A stretch of 5,536 bases of DNA from Candidatus Nitrosopumilus sp. (GTDB lineage Archaea > Thermoproteota > Nitrososphaeria > Nitrososphaerales > Nitrosopumilaceae): NCBI GenBank assembly GCA_030637455.1, contig DAOWGL010000111.1, forward strand, positions 1 to 5,536, in the 5' to 3' direction. Both the position numbers and the translations under genes were made by a program. Positions 1 to 5,396 of the stretch are shown in pieces (position 1 is the first letter of the stretch; each line of letters begins with the position of its first letter). The notes under the pieces are model-generated. The model did not search any database. It was given only the letters and a program-made list of their open reading frames with translations, and had not been told where the DNA came from.

Positions 1-327
1 AATGTAAAGAGTAGAATTGCAGACCTTGAATTGGAAGTGCAAGAGATAACAGCCCCTCCAACACCAGACATCCAAGAATCAGCCCGTTCATATCTGGAGA
101 CAACTGAACAAGAACAACAAGTAGTTCAGACTATACTTCCAGAAGTACCAATCGAATCAACAATAATACCTTCAGAACCAATTGAGGCACCTAGTACCCC
201 TATACCAGAACCTCCAACAGAATCTGAGGTAACATTTGCATTTCCAGAACCACCCCAACAGGTGACAGCAGATACTTCAAAAGACGACAATGATAACGAT
301 TGGCTTGCTAGAATGGAAGCACAATAA
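1..327 (+). CDS. C-terminal part of a possible ESCRT-III/CdvB-like protein (5' end outside window)
   Basis: The frame is open from base 1, so the gene begins upstream; the first internal start-like codon (TTG at 31) is not a real start. The 108 visible residues begin with a short charged, coil-like helix (about 1-16), then a proline/glutamate/threonine-rich low-complexity linker (about 17-88), an acidic Asp/Asn patch (about 89-98) and a terminal helix DNDWLARMEAQ. Two elements recall the MIT-interacting motifs that ESCRT-III proteins use to recruit the Vps4/CdvC ATPase. LPEVP at bases 136-150 resembles MIM2 cores. The last 11 residues fit the MIM1 pattern (D/E)xxLxxRLxxL, with W, M and Q at the hydrophobic positions. 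Thaumarchaea carry several CdvB paralogs, so a division or membrane-remodelling role is plausible. This is inference: the Snf7-like core lies outside the window, and another protein with a disordered tail is possible. The coding call is firm; the family call is about 40%. Confidence 0.8.
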   Translation, partial: NVKSRIADLELEVQEITAPPTPDIQESARSYLETTEQEQQVVQTILPEVPIESTIIPSEPIEAPSTPIPEPPTESEVTFAFPEPPQQVTADTSKDDNDNDWLARMEAQ

Positions 328-347
328 TTTTTTTAATTTATTTTTTT
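328..347 (+). terminator. T-tract terminator after the first gene
   Basis: Directly after the TAA stop there are two T7 runs (328-334 and 341-347) split by AATTTA. Oligo-T tracts in the non-template strand are the usual intrinsic termination signal in archaea, and no hairpin is needed. The same AT stretch may also carry the TATA element of the next gene. Confidence 0.6.
332..340 (+). promoter_or_regulatory. Candidate TATA box for the acetyl-CoA synthetase gene
   Basis: TTTAATTTA is centred at 336, which would place transcription start near 362 and leave a leader of about 20 nt before the ATG at 383. No Shine-Dalgarno motif is seen in that leader. A weaker alternative, TTAGAAA at 353-359, is centred 27 nt before the ATG and would give a leaderless mRNA like the other genes here. 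The sequence does not decide between them. Confidence 0.35.
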
Positions 348-382
348 AACACTTAGAAAGATCTAACTTCATACACTTTTTG

Positions 383-2302
383 ATGTCTGAGATTTATCAT
401 ATTGGACTGGGAAATAATGATTATACTTTAAGAAAAAAGGCTGATGCTGATTTTGTGTCCTTTTGGGGTGAGCAGGCAAAGAATTTGTCATGGTTCTCCC
501 CTTGGGAAAAAACCCTTGATTGGAAACCTCCCTTTGCTAAATGGTTCGTTGGAGGCACGATTAACGCCTCGTATAACGCACTAGACATCCATCAATCCTC
601 AAAATCTGACAAATCTGCAATTCTATGGGAGGGAGAAAATGGTGAATCCAGAAATGTCACATATGGTGAAATGTTTACCAAAGTTCAGAAATTTGCAAAT
701 GTACTCAAATCACTTGGTGTCAAAAAAGGAGATAGAGTTACAATTTATCTTCCAATGGTTCCAGAACTACCAATTGCAATGTTGGCATGCGCTAGAATTG
801 GTGCAACTCACACTGTAATCTTTTCTGGGTTTAGTGCAACGTCGATTAAAGATAGGGTAACTGACTCAAACTCCAAAGTCATCATTACTGCTGATGGTGG
901 ATATAGACGAGGAAAAATTGTTCCTCTAAAAGATATAATTGATGATGCAATAAGTGAACTAGATTTTGTTGAACACGTGGTAGTACTCGAGAGAACTAAA
1001 AATAAAATTTCAATGTCATCTAAAGACAAACTCTGGACAGAATTGATGAATAATGTTTCTGATTCTTGCCCTGCTGAAAAATTACCTAGTGATCATCCTC
1101 TTTACATTTTGTATACATCCGGAACTACTGGGAAACCAAAAGGTGTGTTACATGGCACGGGTGGCTATCTAACACATTTGTATTCGACATTCAAATGGGC
1201 TTTTGACATTAAAGATTCAGACGTATTTTTTTGTACGGCCGATATTGGTTGGGTGACTGGACACAGCTATGTTGTTTATGCTCCGTTTCTTCATGGTGCA
1301 ACACAAGTGATGTATGAAGGGGCGCCTGACTTTCCTGATATATCTAGAATGTGGGATATTTTACAAAAATACAAAGTCTCAATTTTTTACACAACTCCTA
1401 CAGCCCTGAGAATGTTTATGAAATTTGGAGATGATATTCCAAACTCTTTTGATCTATCCTCATTAAGATTACTTGGAACAGTTGGGGAACCCATAAATCC
1501 TGAAGTTTGGAAATGGTATTTCAAAACTATAGGAAAAGAAAAATGTCCTATTGTTGATACTTGGTGGCAAACTGAAACTGGTGGCATGCTAATCTCCTCT
1601 CTCCCTGGATTGGAGACAATTCCACTAAAGCCAGGATCTGGAACTTTGCCTATTCCAGGCGTAAATATCACAGTAGTTGATGAAAATGGGGATGATGTTC
1701 CTCCAAATACCAAAGGATATCTTGTAATCAAAAACCCGTGGCCTGGAATGCTTTTGACCTTGTGGGATGATGATGAAAAATACAAGACTGTTTACTGGTC
1801 AAAATATGAAAATTGCTACTATCCTGGCGACTATGCTCTAAAAGATGATGATGGTTACATTTGGTTGTTAGGTCGTGCAGATGACGTTCTAAAAGTTGCA
1901 GGTCATAGAATTGGTACTGCTGAACTTGAGAGTTGTATGGTATCCCATCCAAGTGTTGCAGAATCTGCAGCGTGTGGTATTCCTGATGAGGTTAAAGGTG
2001 AAGTGATAATTGCATTTGTTGTTTTAAACCAAGGCATTTCAAATGATGCTAACATTTTAGAAAAAGAATTGTCTGATAAGATTAGAAATGATATTGGTGC
2101 AATTGCAACTCCAAAACAAATCTACTTTGTTTCTAAATTGCCAAAAACTCGTAGTGGAAAAATAATGAGAAGATTACTAAAAGCAATTGGGAACAATGAG
2201 AAAATTGGTGATACAAGTACCTTAGAAGATGGTGCTGCAGTAACTGAGGTTCAACAGGTTTTTGATGAATTACAAAAATCAATTAAAGAGAATTCTGAAT
2301 AA
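383..2302 (+). CDS. acs: Acetyl-CoA synthetase, AMP-forming (acetate--CoA ligase)
   Basis: This cytoplasmic enzyme converts acetate, ATP and CoA to acetyl-CoA, AMP and pyrophosphate through an acetyl-adenylate. The ATG at 383 gives 639 residues, close to the family's usual 630-660; the TTG just before it is a less likely start. Residues about 20-80 are the ACS N-terminal domain (GGTINASYN). The P-loop-like YTSGTTGKPKG is at 244-254, WWQTETGG at 394-401, the hinge region GRADDVLKVAGHR at 497-509, and the adenylation lysine in PKTRSGK is K593. Pocket residues matching Salmonella Acs V310/T311/V386/W414 are V291, T292, V367 and W395. The bulky Trp and the Val favour acetate over longer acids. 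In an autotroph this suggests acetate recycling or uptake. Crenarchaeal 3-hydroxypropionyl-CoA synthetases are also ACS-like, but the characterised thaumarchaeal enzyme for that step is ADP-forming, so this is a less likely role. The gene ends exactly against the convergent PAS gene. Confidence 0.95.
   Translation: MSEIYHIGLGNNDYTLRKKADADFVSFWGEQAKNLSWFSPWEKTLDWKPPFAKWFVGGTINASYNALDIHQSSKSDKSAILWEGENGESRNVTYGEMFTKVQKFANVLKSLGVKKGDRVTIYLPMVPELPIAMLACARIGATHTVIFSGFSATSIKDRVTDSNSKVIITADGGYRRGKIVPLKDIIDDAISELDFVEHVVVLERTKNKISMSSKDKLWTELMNNVSDSCPAEKLPSDHPLYILYTSGTTGKPKGVLHGTGGYLTHLYSTFKWAFDIKDSDVFFCTADIGWVTGHSYVVYAPFLHGATQVMYEGAPDFPDISRMWDILQKYKVSIFYTTPTALRMFMKFGDDIPNSFDLSSLRLLGTVGEPINPEVWKWYFKTIGKEKCPIVDTWWQTETGGMLISSLPGLETIPLKPGSGTLPIPGVNITVVDENGDDVPPNTKGYLVIKNPWPGMLLTLWDDDEKYKTVYWSKYENCYYPGDYALKDDDGYIWLLGRADDVLKVAGHRIGTAELESCMVSHPSVAESAACGIPDEVKGEVIIAFVVLNQGISNDANILEKELSDKIRNDIGAIATPKQIYFVSKLPKTRSGKIMRRLLKAIGNNEKIGDTSTLEDGAAVTEVQQVFDELQKSIKENSE
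2274..2278 (-). terminator. Possible T5 terminator for the PAS gene, inside the acs 3' end
   Basis: On the minus strand a T5 run lies about 25 nt past the PAS stop codon, within the last acs codons, in generally T-rich sequence (ATTGATTTTTGTAA). It is the nearest candidate end signal for minus-strand transcription. It is short, so confidence is low. Confidence 0.3.
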
Positions 2303-2833
2303 TTATTTTTTTAAATCATCTAATTTAATTTTGGATAACATTTCAAACATTTCTTTTAGTCCATCGTATTCTGATTTTGAATTTTCGTCGAATTGATCAT
2401 ATTCTTTCTCTTTAATTTCTTCTAATTTTTTATTTGATTCTTTGAAAAATTTTTCATACTCTTTTATTTTTTCATCTGACATTCGTGCCAAATCAAAAAT
2501 TACTGTATTACTTCCAAGCAGATTTTTATTTTCATCATATAGGCTGGTTGCCTGCAATAATCCTGAAAAAGTTTCATCATTTTGTTTTTTGAATGTTATT
2601 TTCCTATCTGTTACTTTGCCTGTCTCAAACCATATTTTTAGAGAATCATTCATGTCTTCCCATGAGTCTTTTGGAACGTGCTCAAAGATTGACTTCCCAA
2701 GGATTTCTGACTTTGCATAGCCTAGATTTGCAGCATATGTTGAATTACAGTCTAAAATCACGCCTATGGAGTTGATTCTCCTCCACATAATTGGAGCATC
2801 TTTCAGAGTTTTCCTAGCTTCTGTTTGAGGCAT
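2303..2833 (-). CDS. Stand-alone PAS-domain sensor protein with C-terminal coiled coil
   Basis: This is a 176-residue soluble protein starting at an ATG (2833-2831). Residues about 12-116 form one PAS domain. The recognisable part is VILDCNSTYAANLGYAKSE (about 25-43) followed by ILGKSIFEHV (44-53), the typical helix where a bound ligand or cofactor sits. The later beta strands run through SGLLQATSLYD (90-100) and NTVIFDL (109-115). Residues about 118-176 are Lys/Glu-rich heptad-like helix, probably a coiled coil for dimerisation. There is no histidine kinase, receiver, GGDEF or DNA-binding domain and no transmembrane segment, so any output must go through a partner. The signal sensed cannot be read from the sequence. 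It lies 37 nt downstream of FEN-1 on the same strand but has its own good TATA box in that gap. Its last two Lys codons form, on the other strand, the T-tract just after acs. Confidence 0.9.
   Translation of the reverse strand: MPQTEARKTLKDAPIMWRRINSIGVILDCNSTYAANLGYAKSEILGKSIFEHVPKDSWEDMNDSLKIWFETGKVTDRKITFKKQNDETFSGLLQATSLYDENKNLLGSNTVIFDLARMSDEKIKEYEKFFKESNKKLEEIKEKEYDQFDENSKSEYDGLKEMFEMLSKIKLDDLKK
2306..2312 (+). terminator. T7 terminator for acs, inside the PAS coding region
   Basis: T7 begins three bases past the acs stop and is followed by further T-rich sequence. It is at the same time the reverse complement of the AAA AAA lysine codons ending the PAS gene. A terminator made of the neighbour's codons fits the absence of any spacer between the two genes. 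Confidence 0.5.
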
Positions 2834-2856
2834 TTTTTAAAATTAGATTGACTAGT

Positions 2857-2863
2857 TATTAAA
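2857..2863 (-). promoter_or_regulatory. TATA box of the PAS gene
   Basis: Read on the minus strand this is TTTAATA, centred 27 nt before the ATG at 2833. This is the spacing expected if transcription starts at or next to the start codon (leaderless mRNA). The same heptamer precedes the 87-residue gene and the nitroreductase gene. It suggests the PAS gene is transcribed on its own even though it follows FEN-1 closely; read-through from FEN-1 remains possible. Confidence 0.6.
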
Positions 2864-2871
2864 TTGAAATC

Positions 2872-3891
2872 TTAGAACCATTGATCGAGATTTTGACTCT
2901 TTCTCTCCAATGCTTTTTTCAATCTGTTCAAAGTGGCTTGGATTCTATCCTCAGAGAAACTTCTCTCTTTGAGATATTTCATGACTCCTTCATAATCCAC
3001 TTCATTAAACACAATTTCATCAACATCTGCTACTTCTGGATTTAAGAATATTTTTCGTATTTGCTGGAAATCAATTTCTACTAACTGTTCTTGTATTTGT
3101 GGAATGTCTTCCAATCTTGAATGTTGTTTAATTAATTTCATTGCAGTCTTTGGACCAATTCTCTCAAATCCATTTGGATTAAAATCTGTACCAATTAAAA
3201 TTCCAACATCAATTAATTCTTCTCTGGTTAATCCAATTGCATCTAGTGTTTTCTGAGTTTCAATAATTTCTGGTACAACATCGATGTATGTATTTCTGTT
3301 AGGAATTTTCCTTCTTCCGCTACTTGTAAAATTTCTTACTAGTCTTTTTGCTCCACATAATATAGAATCATAATCTTGACTGGCAGAGGCATATGCTTGT
3401 CCTGTGTTTGTTAGATGAGCTGCAGTTGCCTCTCCTTCAGATGGTGCTTCAATGTATGGGATGCCCAAATGTGTGAGAAATTCTTTTGATTCTTTTACCA
3501 TTCCATCTCTCATACTAGTTGTTTGTTGTGCAAATTTCCTTGCATCTTCCATATTTCCTTCTGCAACGGCTTTCTCATATTTCACAGTGGCATCTCTTTT
3601 GATTTGCTTTCTACGTTCAATTTCTGCAGTTTTTAGTGATGGTGGTTTTCCATCAAAAACATACACTGGTTGAATTCCTAATGACAGAAAATTTACATTT
3701 CTATAAAGTAATCCACTTAGATGACTGGTAACCCTTCCTTCAGAATCCGTTAATTGTAATCCGTCTGGTCCTCTAATGCTTGCCAAGAATTGATAAATCG
3801 CATTGTATGCATCTATTGCGATTACTCTGTTTGAAAACGCCTCGAGGGTGGTTTTCTCTCTTACTACCAAATCCTTTAGGTTTAATCCCAT
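2872..3891 (-). CDS. fen: Flap endonuclease 1 (FEN-1), structure-specific 5' nuclease
   Basis: FEN-1 removes 5' flaps during Okazaki-fragment maturation and long-patch base excision repair, working with the PCNA clamp. At 339 residues it has normal archaeal length, and the MGLNLKDLV start matches the family N-terminus, where the terminal residues approach the active site. The N-domain (about 1-100) holds D27 (IDAYN) and D80 (VFDGKPP). The I-domain holds E152 and E154 (PSEGEA), D173 and D175 (SQDYDS) and D236 (GTDFN). Together these are the expected two-metal carboxylates. The helix-two-turn-helix motif reads ERIGPKTA (243-250), with Arg in place of the first Gly of the usual GIGPK. The C-terminus SQNLDQWF is a PIP box for PCNA, but Ser occupies the usual Gln position and Gln sits one residue later, unlike Pyrococcus-type QxxLxxWF. 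The catalytic set is complete, so the enzyme should be active. Confidence 0.97.
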   Translation of the reverse strand: MGLNLKDLVVREKTTLEAFSNRVIAIDAYNAIYQFLASIRGPDGLQLTDSEGRVTSHLSGLLYRNVNFLSLGIQPVYVFDGKPPSLKTAEIERRKQIKRDATVKYEKAVAEGNMEDARKFAQQTTSMRDGMVKESKEFLTHLGIPYIEAPSEGEATAAHLTNTGQAYASASQDYDSILCGAKRLVRNFTSSGRRKIPNRNTYIDVVPEIIETQKTLDAIGLTREELIDVGILIGTDFNPNGFERIGPKTAMKLIKQHSRLEDIPQIQEQLVEIDFQQIRKIFLNPEVADVDEIVFNEVDYEGVMKYLKERSFSEDRIQATLNRLKKALERKSQNLDQWF

Positions 3892-3911
3892 AGAATTTGT
3901 TGTGTCTATGA

Positions 3912-3934
3912 GGTATTTTGTGTTTATCCTTTAA
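3912..3934 (-). promoter_or_regulatory. Probable promoter region of FEN-1, TATA box not clear
   Basis: The 111-nt gap between FEN-1 and the divergent 87-residue gene must hold both promoters. On the minus strand the candidates are TTAAAGGATAAA (about 3923-3934), which would leave a leader of roughly 10 nt, and a weak AAAATACC (3912-3919) at leaderless distance. Neither matches the clear TTTAATA boxes seen elsewhere, and no Shine-Dalgarno motif is present. Confidence 0.3.
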
Positions 3935-3972
3935 CTTTGATCGATGTTTTTGTTACAATTTTTGAAATCGAT

Positions 3973-3979
3973 TTTAATA
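3973..3979 (+). promoter_or_regulatory. TATA box of the 87-residue gene
   Basis: TTTAATA (within TTTAATATA) is centred 27 nt before the TTG at 4003. The fixed spacing shared with neighbouring genes supports a leaderless transcript starting at that TTG. Two ATCGAT palindromes (3940-3945 and 3967-3972) lie just upstream; the second touches the box where TFB or a repressor could bind. Confidence 0.6.
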
Positions 3980-4002
3980 TACTGATAATCCTGTGATGAT
4001 TA

Positions 4003-4266
4003 TTGCCACTTGACTTGCCTTTACATCTGAAAGACAAAATTTTTGAAATAAAATATGATTCTGATGAAACTATTTCCAAAATTGTTTCTTATTTTCCATT
4101 TAATGAATTAGAAAAACAAGAAATTGTTTCTATTTTGGATGATGATGCCTTTGATGGGTTTCACTCTATTTTTTCAAATACTGTAAGTGATGAGAAATGG
4201 AATAGAACAAAGGATCAAATCAAAAAGAAATTCAATGATGAATTATTTGATATTGATAGTGTTTGA
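4003..4266 (+). CDS. Uncharacterised 87-residue acidic protein, TTG start
   Basis: I do not recognise this protein. It is a small soluble, acidic and helix-rich protein with no Cys, no transmembrane segment and no signal peptide. It has a Phe/Tyr-containing hydrophobic middle (IVSYFPFNEL, about 27-36), an Asp-rich stretch (ILDDDAFDGF) and a lysine-rich helix (DQIKKKF, about 71-77). No in-frame ATG exists near the 5' end, and TGA at 3997-3999 blocks extension. The start must be TTG at 4003 (87 aa) or TTG at 4015 (83 aa). The TATA box centred 27 nt before 4003 favours the first. It is divergent from FEN-1 and followed by the tRNA gene. Coding status rests on the open frame, the well-placed promoter, codon usage like its neighbours and the lack of a competing frame. 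Confidence 0.7.
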   Translation: MPLDLPLHLKDKIFEIKYDSDETISKIVSYFPFNELEKQEIVSILDDDAFDGFHSIFSNTVSDEKWNRTKDQIKKKFNDELFDIDSV

Positions 4267-4275
4267 TCTTTACAG

Positions 4276-4281
4276 TTTTTT
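4276..4281 (+). terminator. T6 terminator after the 87-residue gene
   Basis: A T6 run lies 10 nt past the TGA stop, before the promoter of the tRNA gene. It is a plausible archaeal oligo-T end signal, but short. Confidence 0.4.
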
Positions 4282-4290
4282 CTGATTTGC

Positions 4291-4297
4291 TTTATTA
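4291..4297 (+). promoter_or_regulatory. TATA box of tRNA-Ser
   Basis: TTTATTA is centred 26 nt before the first base of the tRNA, so transcription would begin at or within a base or two of the mature 5' end, leaving little or no leader for RNase P to remove. The box overlaps one copy of a 10-bp repeat (4294-4303). Confidence 0.55.
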
Positions 4298-4319
4298 TGG
4301 AGTTATTCTGAGAATAGAT

Positions 4320-4401
4320 GCCGAGATAGCCAAGTAGTACGGCGGCCGTCTCGAAAACGGCTACGCGCAAGCGTGCGGGGGTTCGAATCCCTCTCTCGGC
4401 G
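4320..4401 (+). tRNA. tRNA-Ser (anticodon CGA, reads UCG)
   Basis: The full cloverleaf folds. The acceptor stem is GCCGAGA (4320-4326) with TCTCGGC (4394-4400). The D stem is GCC/GGC (4329-4331, 4341-4343). The anticodon stem is GCCGT/ACGGC (4345-4349, 4357-4361) with loop CTCGAAA, placing anticodon CGA at 4352-4354. A long variable arm, ACGC/GCGT around a GCAA loop (4363-4374), marks a class II tRNA, as expected for Ser. The T stem is GGGGG/CCCTC with loop TTCGAAT (4382-4388), and the discriminator is G4401, as expected for Ser. There is no intron and no encoded CCA; the next bases are TGA, so CCA must be added after transcription. It is much richer in GC than its surroundings, which is normal for a tRNA in an AT-rich archaeon. 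Confidence 0.97.
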
Positions 4402-4409
4402 TGATTAAT

Positions 4410-4430
4410 TCCATAAAATAACATTATGGA
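4410..4430 (+). repeat. Short inverted repeat just after the tRNA
   Basis: TCCATAA (4410-4416) pairs with TTATGGA (4424-4430) around a 7-nt loop. It starts 9 nt past the tRNA 3' end in the 116-nt spacer before the next gene. It could be a tRNA trailer hairpin or a protein-binding palindrome. A 7-bp AT-rich stem can also arise by chance. The rest of the spacer (4431-4485) shows nothing I can name. Confidence 0.35.
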
Positions 4431-4487
4431 GTACTAAACTAAAATAACAATTTCATTTGATGGTGTATGGATTACAAGTTCAAAATG

Positions 4488-4494
4488 TTTAAAG
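4488..4494 (+). promoter_or_regulatory. TATA box of the 61-residue zinc-binding protein gene
   Basis: TTTAAAG is centred 27 nt before the ATG at 4518, the leaderless spacing seen at neighbouring genes. No Shine-Dalgarno motif lies between them. Confidence 0.6.
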
Positions 4495-4517
4495 TAACTT
4501 GATTAACAAAAATAACT

Positions 4518-4703
4518 ATGACAAAAGAGATTGAATCAAAGATTCAAGAATCAAACATCACTAATGCTGAATTAATTGCACATTTTAGAGAGAAATGTAA
4601 AATTTGTGGCCATCATCGTATTATGCATAATGAACTAGGTGCATGTGAGGGTGTAATGAACAAACCATGTACATCTGGCTGTGATCTGTTTGAAGCAGAA
4701 TAA
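4518..4703 (+). CDS. Small Cys/His-rich, probable zinc-binding protein (61 aa)
   Basis: I do not recognise a named family. The first 25 residues form a charged helix (MTKEIESKIQ...). The rest is a compact metal-site candidate: C27-x2-C30, H32, H33 and H37 in CKICGHHRIMHN, then C43 (GACEG), C51 and C55 (CTSGCDLFE). The order CxxCGHxxxxH, then GxC, then a closing Cys pair followed by an aromatic residue resembles small zinc-binding domains found in many prokaryotic mini-proteins. Eight possible ligands within 29 residues are enough for one or two zinc ions. A DNA, RNA or protein-binding role is possible but cannot be inferred. The ATG is fixed by a TATA box 27 nt upstream. The nitroreductase gene follows 45 nt later on the same strand with its own promoter, so a functional link is not implied. 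Confidence 0.85.
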   Translation: MTKEIESKIQESNITNAELIAHFREKCKICGHHRIMHNELGACEGVMNKPCTSGCDLFEAE

Positions 4704-4709
4704 ATAATA

Positions 4710-4714
4710 TTTTT
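4710..4714 (+). terminator. T5 terminator after the 61-residue gene
   Basis: A T5 run in AT-rich sequence begins 6 nt past the TAA stop and ends before the TATA box of the nitroreductase gene. It is a weak but correctly placed archaeal end signal. Confidence 0.35.
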
Positions 4715-4720
4715 CAATTC

Positions 4721-4727
4721 TTTAATA
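4721..4727 (+). promoter_or_regulatory. TATA box of the nitroreductase gene
   Basis: TTTAATA is centred 25 nt before the ATG at 4749, identical in sequence to the boxes of the PAS and 87-residue genes. It indicates separate, leaderless transcription of the nitroreductase despite the short gap to the upstream gene. Confidence 0.6.
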
Positions 4728-4748
4728 GGATATTTTTGTAATCTTTTT

Positions 4749-5396
4749 ATGGATTTAGAAAAGGATGGAGAGAAAATTTATCCATTAGGGTATGAACCTC
4801 AAGAAACACCTGAAGTAGTGGATGACAATATTCGAAATAATTTACTTGATTTTATTTTAAAATCTGGACCTTCTGAAGTTGTAGACACTGATTTGTTTGC
4901 TGTAATGGCAAAAAGACGCTCTACAAGGAAATTTTCAGATAAACCAGTTGAAACTACAAAAATTGATAAAATAATTGCAGCTGCAGATACTGCTCCAACT
5001 GCTGGAAATTTTCAAGGCTTTGAAATATTTTATGTAAAAAGTCCTGAAAAGAAAAAACTTCTAGTTGAGGCCTGTAACAAACAGCCATACGTTGATGCTC
5101 CTGTTGTTTTTGTTTTCTGCAAAAATCCTTCTAGGGTAAAGTTTGATTTTCCTGATTATATTTTGAAAAAATTCGCCATCCAAGATGCTACTTTAGCTGC
5201 TGGGTATTCTCAGCTTGCGGCACAGGCTTTGGGGTTGAGTTCTATTTGGATAGGGATGTTTGATGAGCAAAAAGTGATGGATATCTTAGGGACTGATCTT
5301 GTACCTTCATCTGTTTTGTGTATTGGATATCCTGAACAAACTAAATTCCCAAAACCAAGAAGAAACCTCAAAGATTTAGTGCATGTAACTTGGTAA
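4749..5396 (+). CDS. Nitroreductase-family flavoprotein (probable FMN-dependent oxidoreductase)
   Basis: This family binds FMN, usually as a homodimer, and uses NAD(P)H to reduce nitro compounds, quinones or other acceptors; some members do specialised redox chemistry, so the substrate is open. The 215 residues show the family hallmarks: MAKRRSTRKF (53-62), whose Arg-Arg-Ser and Arg60 normally contact the FMN phosphate and ring; APTAGNFQ (82-89), the second FMN loop, where many relatives have APSxxNxQ; PYVDAPVVFVF (113-123) core strand; and a C-terminal helix and strand (QDATLAAGYSQLAAQALGLS at 145-164, then WIGMFD at 167-172). The C-terminal segment PKPRRNLKDLVH (201-212) also fits, the Arg-Arg often binding FMN phosphate. 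Residues 1-47 are an N-terminal extension (KIYPLGYEPQETPEVVDDN) not typical of short family members. The protein is cytoplasmic, with no signal peptide or membrane segment. The ATG at 4749 is set by the TATA box 25 nt upstream. Confidence 0.92.
   Translation: MDLEKDGEKIYPLGYEPQETPEVVDDNIRNNLLDFILKSGPSEVVDTDLFAVMAKRRSTRKFSDKPVETTKIDKIIAAADTAPTAGNFQGFEIFYVKSPEKKKLLVEACNKQPYVDAPVVFVFCKNPSRVKFDFPDYILKKFAIQDATLAAGYSQLAAQALGLSSIWIGMFDEQKVMDILGTDLVPSSVLCIGYPEQTKFPKPRRNLKDLVHVTW

Noticed and set aside
31..327. Treating TTG at 31 as the start of a complete 98-residue gene
   Set aside because: The frame is open back to base 1, there is no TATA box at the expected distance, and residues before it continue a helix; the gene is cut by the window edge.
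1387..1785. Minus-strand open frame of 132 codons inside acs
   Set aside because: It lies wholly within the strongly supported acs gene, has no promoter or recognisable domain, and is a frame shadow; the same holds for minus-strand frames at 808-1029 and 1728-1952.
2442..2775. Plus-strand open frames opposite the PAS gene
   Set aside because: They are Ser/Phe/Leu-rich reverse readings of a well-supported PAS-domain gene and have no start signals.
3452..3673. Plus-strand open frame opposite FEN-1
   Set aside because: It is a hydrophobic-looking shadow of the FEN-1 coding strand; FEN-1 is complete with all catalytic residues.
4320..4401. Horizontal transfer suggested by the GC-rich patch
   Set aside because: The high GC is explained by tRNA stem pairing, and no integrase, phage or plasmid gene is nearby.
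4215..4424. Minus-strand open frame of 69 codons covering the tRNA
   Set aside because: It is the antisense translation of tRNA-Ser (the typical GIRTPA-like shadow peptide) and also overlaps the end of the 87-residue gene; it is not a gene.
4518..5396. Operon of the zinc-binding protein and nitroreductase as a two-component redox system
   Set aside because: Each gene has its own well-placed TATA box with a T-run between them, so proximity alone does not support a joint function.
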